Assembly: GCF_029338515.1 (NCBI RefSeq)
Contig: NZ_CP119988.1
Location: 4,631,481 to 4,695,480, forward strand
Direction of reading: 5' to 3'
DNA: 64,000 bases
Source: Haloglomus litoreum
Lineage (GTDB): Archaea; Halobacteriota; Halobacteria; Halobacteriales; Haloarculaceae
In this document: positions 63,783 to 64,000 of the stretch, piece by piece
Layout of the letters: every line of letters begins with the position of its first letter
Position numbering within the stretch: the first letter of the stretch is position 1
Notes under the pieces: model-generated
The model's database searches: none
The model's input: only the letters and a program-made list of their open reading frames with translations
What the model was told of the DNA's origin: nothing
Made by a program: the position numbers and the translations under genes

Positions 63783-64000
63783 GCTTTTTTGACGACTCGG
63801 GTACCGCTTGACCGGCGGCGGAGCCGCCGGTCTGCGGGTACCACTCGCCGCAAAAAACGTTCAGAAAAAATGCTCGCCCTCGCCTCGGACCTGCTGGCCT
63901 GACGGCCAGCAGGACACTCGTCTCGGGCGAGTGAACCGCGCTCGCTTCGCTCGCGCGGATGCAAGGCACCTGCTGCTAGCTGCACCGAGTATCTGCCGAA
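63783..64000. repeat. Dispersed repeat element (copy B), runs to window edge
   Basis: Gene-free. It contains two strong inverted repeats (CCGGCGGC/GCCGCCGG near 63811-63829 and CTGGCC/GGCCAG near 63894-63910) and the block GAACCGCGCTCGCTTCGCTC followed by GCGCGGA (63933-63959) shared with copy A at 22.9 kb. An A-rich run AAAAAACGTTCAGAAAAAA (63853-63871) corresponds to AAAAACGTCGATGAAAAA in copy A. Confidence 0.5.

Overview
The window is a stretch of chromosome from a haloarchaeon (class Halobacteria). The base composition is very GC-rich, the proteins are strongly acidic, and many genes have a TATA element (TTTAWR/CTTAAG type) about 25-30 nt before the start codon, which fits leaderless transcripts. 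Marker genes are archaeal: Orc1/Cdc6, the small subunit of polymerase D, an RFC small subunit, aIF1/SUI1, F420 and methanopterin enzymes, bacterio-opsin-activator type regulators and Sec11-type signal peptidases. I cannot name the genus.

Layout. 1-10.2 kb: a serine hydrolase (cut by the left edge) coupled to an O-methyltransferase, a secreted Cys/His/Asp repeat protein, a deaminase-fold protein without its catalytic Glu, then a minus-strand operon with a TadC/PilC-like platform protein and five pilin-like or membrane-anchored partners but no ATPase. 10.4-17.3 kb: a catabolic cassette of a TAXI-type TRAP transporter (Tat lipoprotein receptor and fused permease), a benzoylformate-decarboxylase-like ThDP enzyme and an acyl-CoA ligase. 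17.3-23.0 kb: a more AT-rich accessory island with three bat-like HTH_10 regulators, a HalOD1 protein, a winged-helix protein, a PIN/antitoxin pair and a dispersed repeat; a 16-bp element occurs three times in it and a 19-bp near-direct repeat lies near both ends. 23.0-25.4 kb: thiolase and glutaryl-CoA-dehydrogenase-like genes. 25.8-39.7 kb: housekeeping and small-protein genes (UspA, CBS, Nudix, CoA-binding, LtrA, DsrE, isochorismatase, enolase-like, ABC exporter, MFS, rhodanese, bat-like HTH, aIF1). 39.8-44.1 kb: a MoxR / DUF58 / transglutaminase operon. 44.5-54.4 kb: small proteins, Mer and CofE (F420 metabolism), an RFC small subunit, a receiver-GAF protein coupled to a degenerate KaiC-like ATPase, SRPBCC and MATE.

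54.7-63.8 kb is the probable chromosomal replication-origin locus. The origin-associated genes oapC-oapB-oapA point away from a 1.3-kb gene-free region, and orc1/cdc6 and the DNA polymerase D small subunit lie on the other side. The gene-free region holds a perfect 32-bp inverted repeat (57146-57177 and 57399-57430) that matches the haloarchaeal origin recognition box with its G-string, flanking an AT-rich stretch that would suit a duplex-unwinding element. Single ORB-like sites recur at about 50.4, 52.7, 54.6 and 57.9 kb, and an inverted pair sits inside the linker-coding part of the polymerase D gene at about 62.5 kb. Several minisatellites lie in the same segment. Family assignments rest on reading the translated sequences and on general knowledge of the families; no database search was run.
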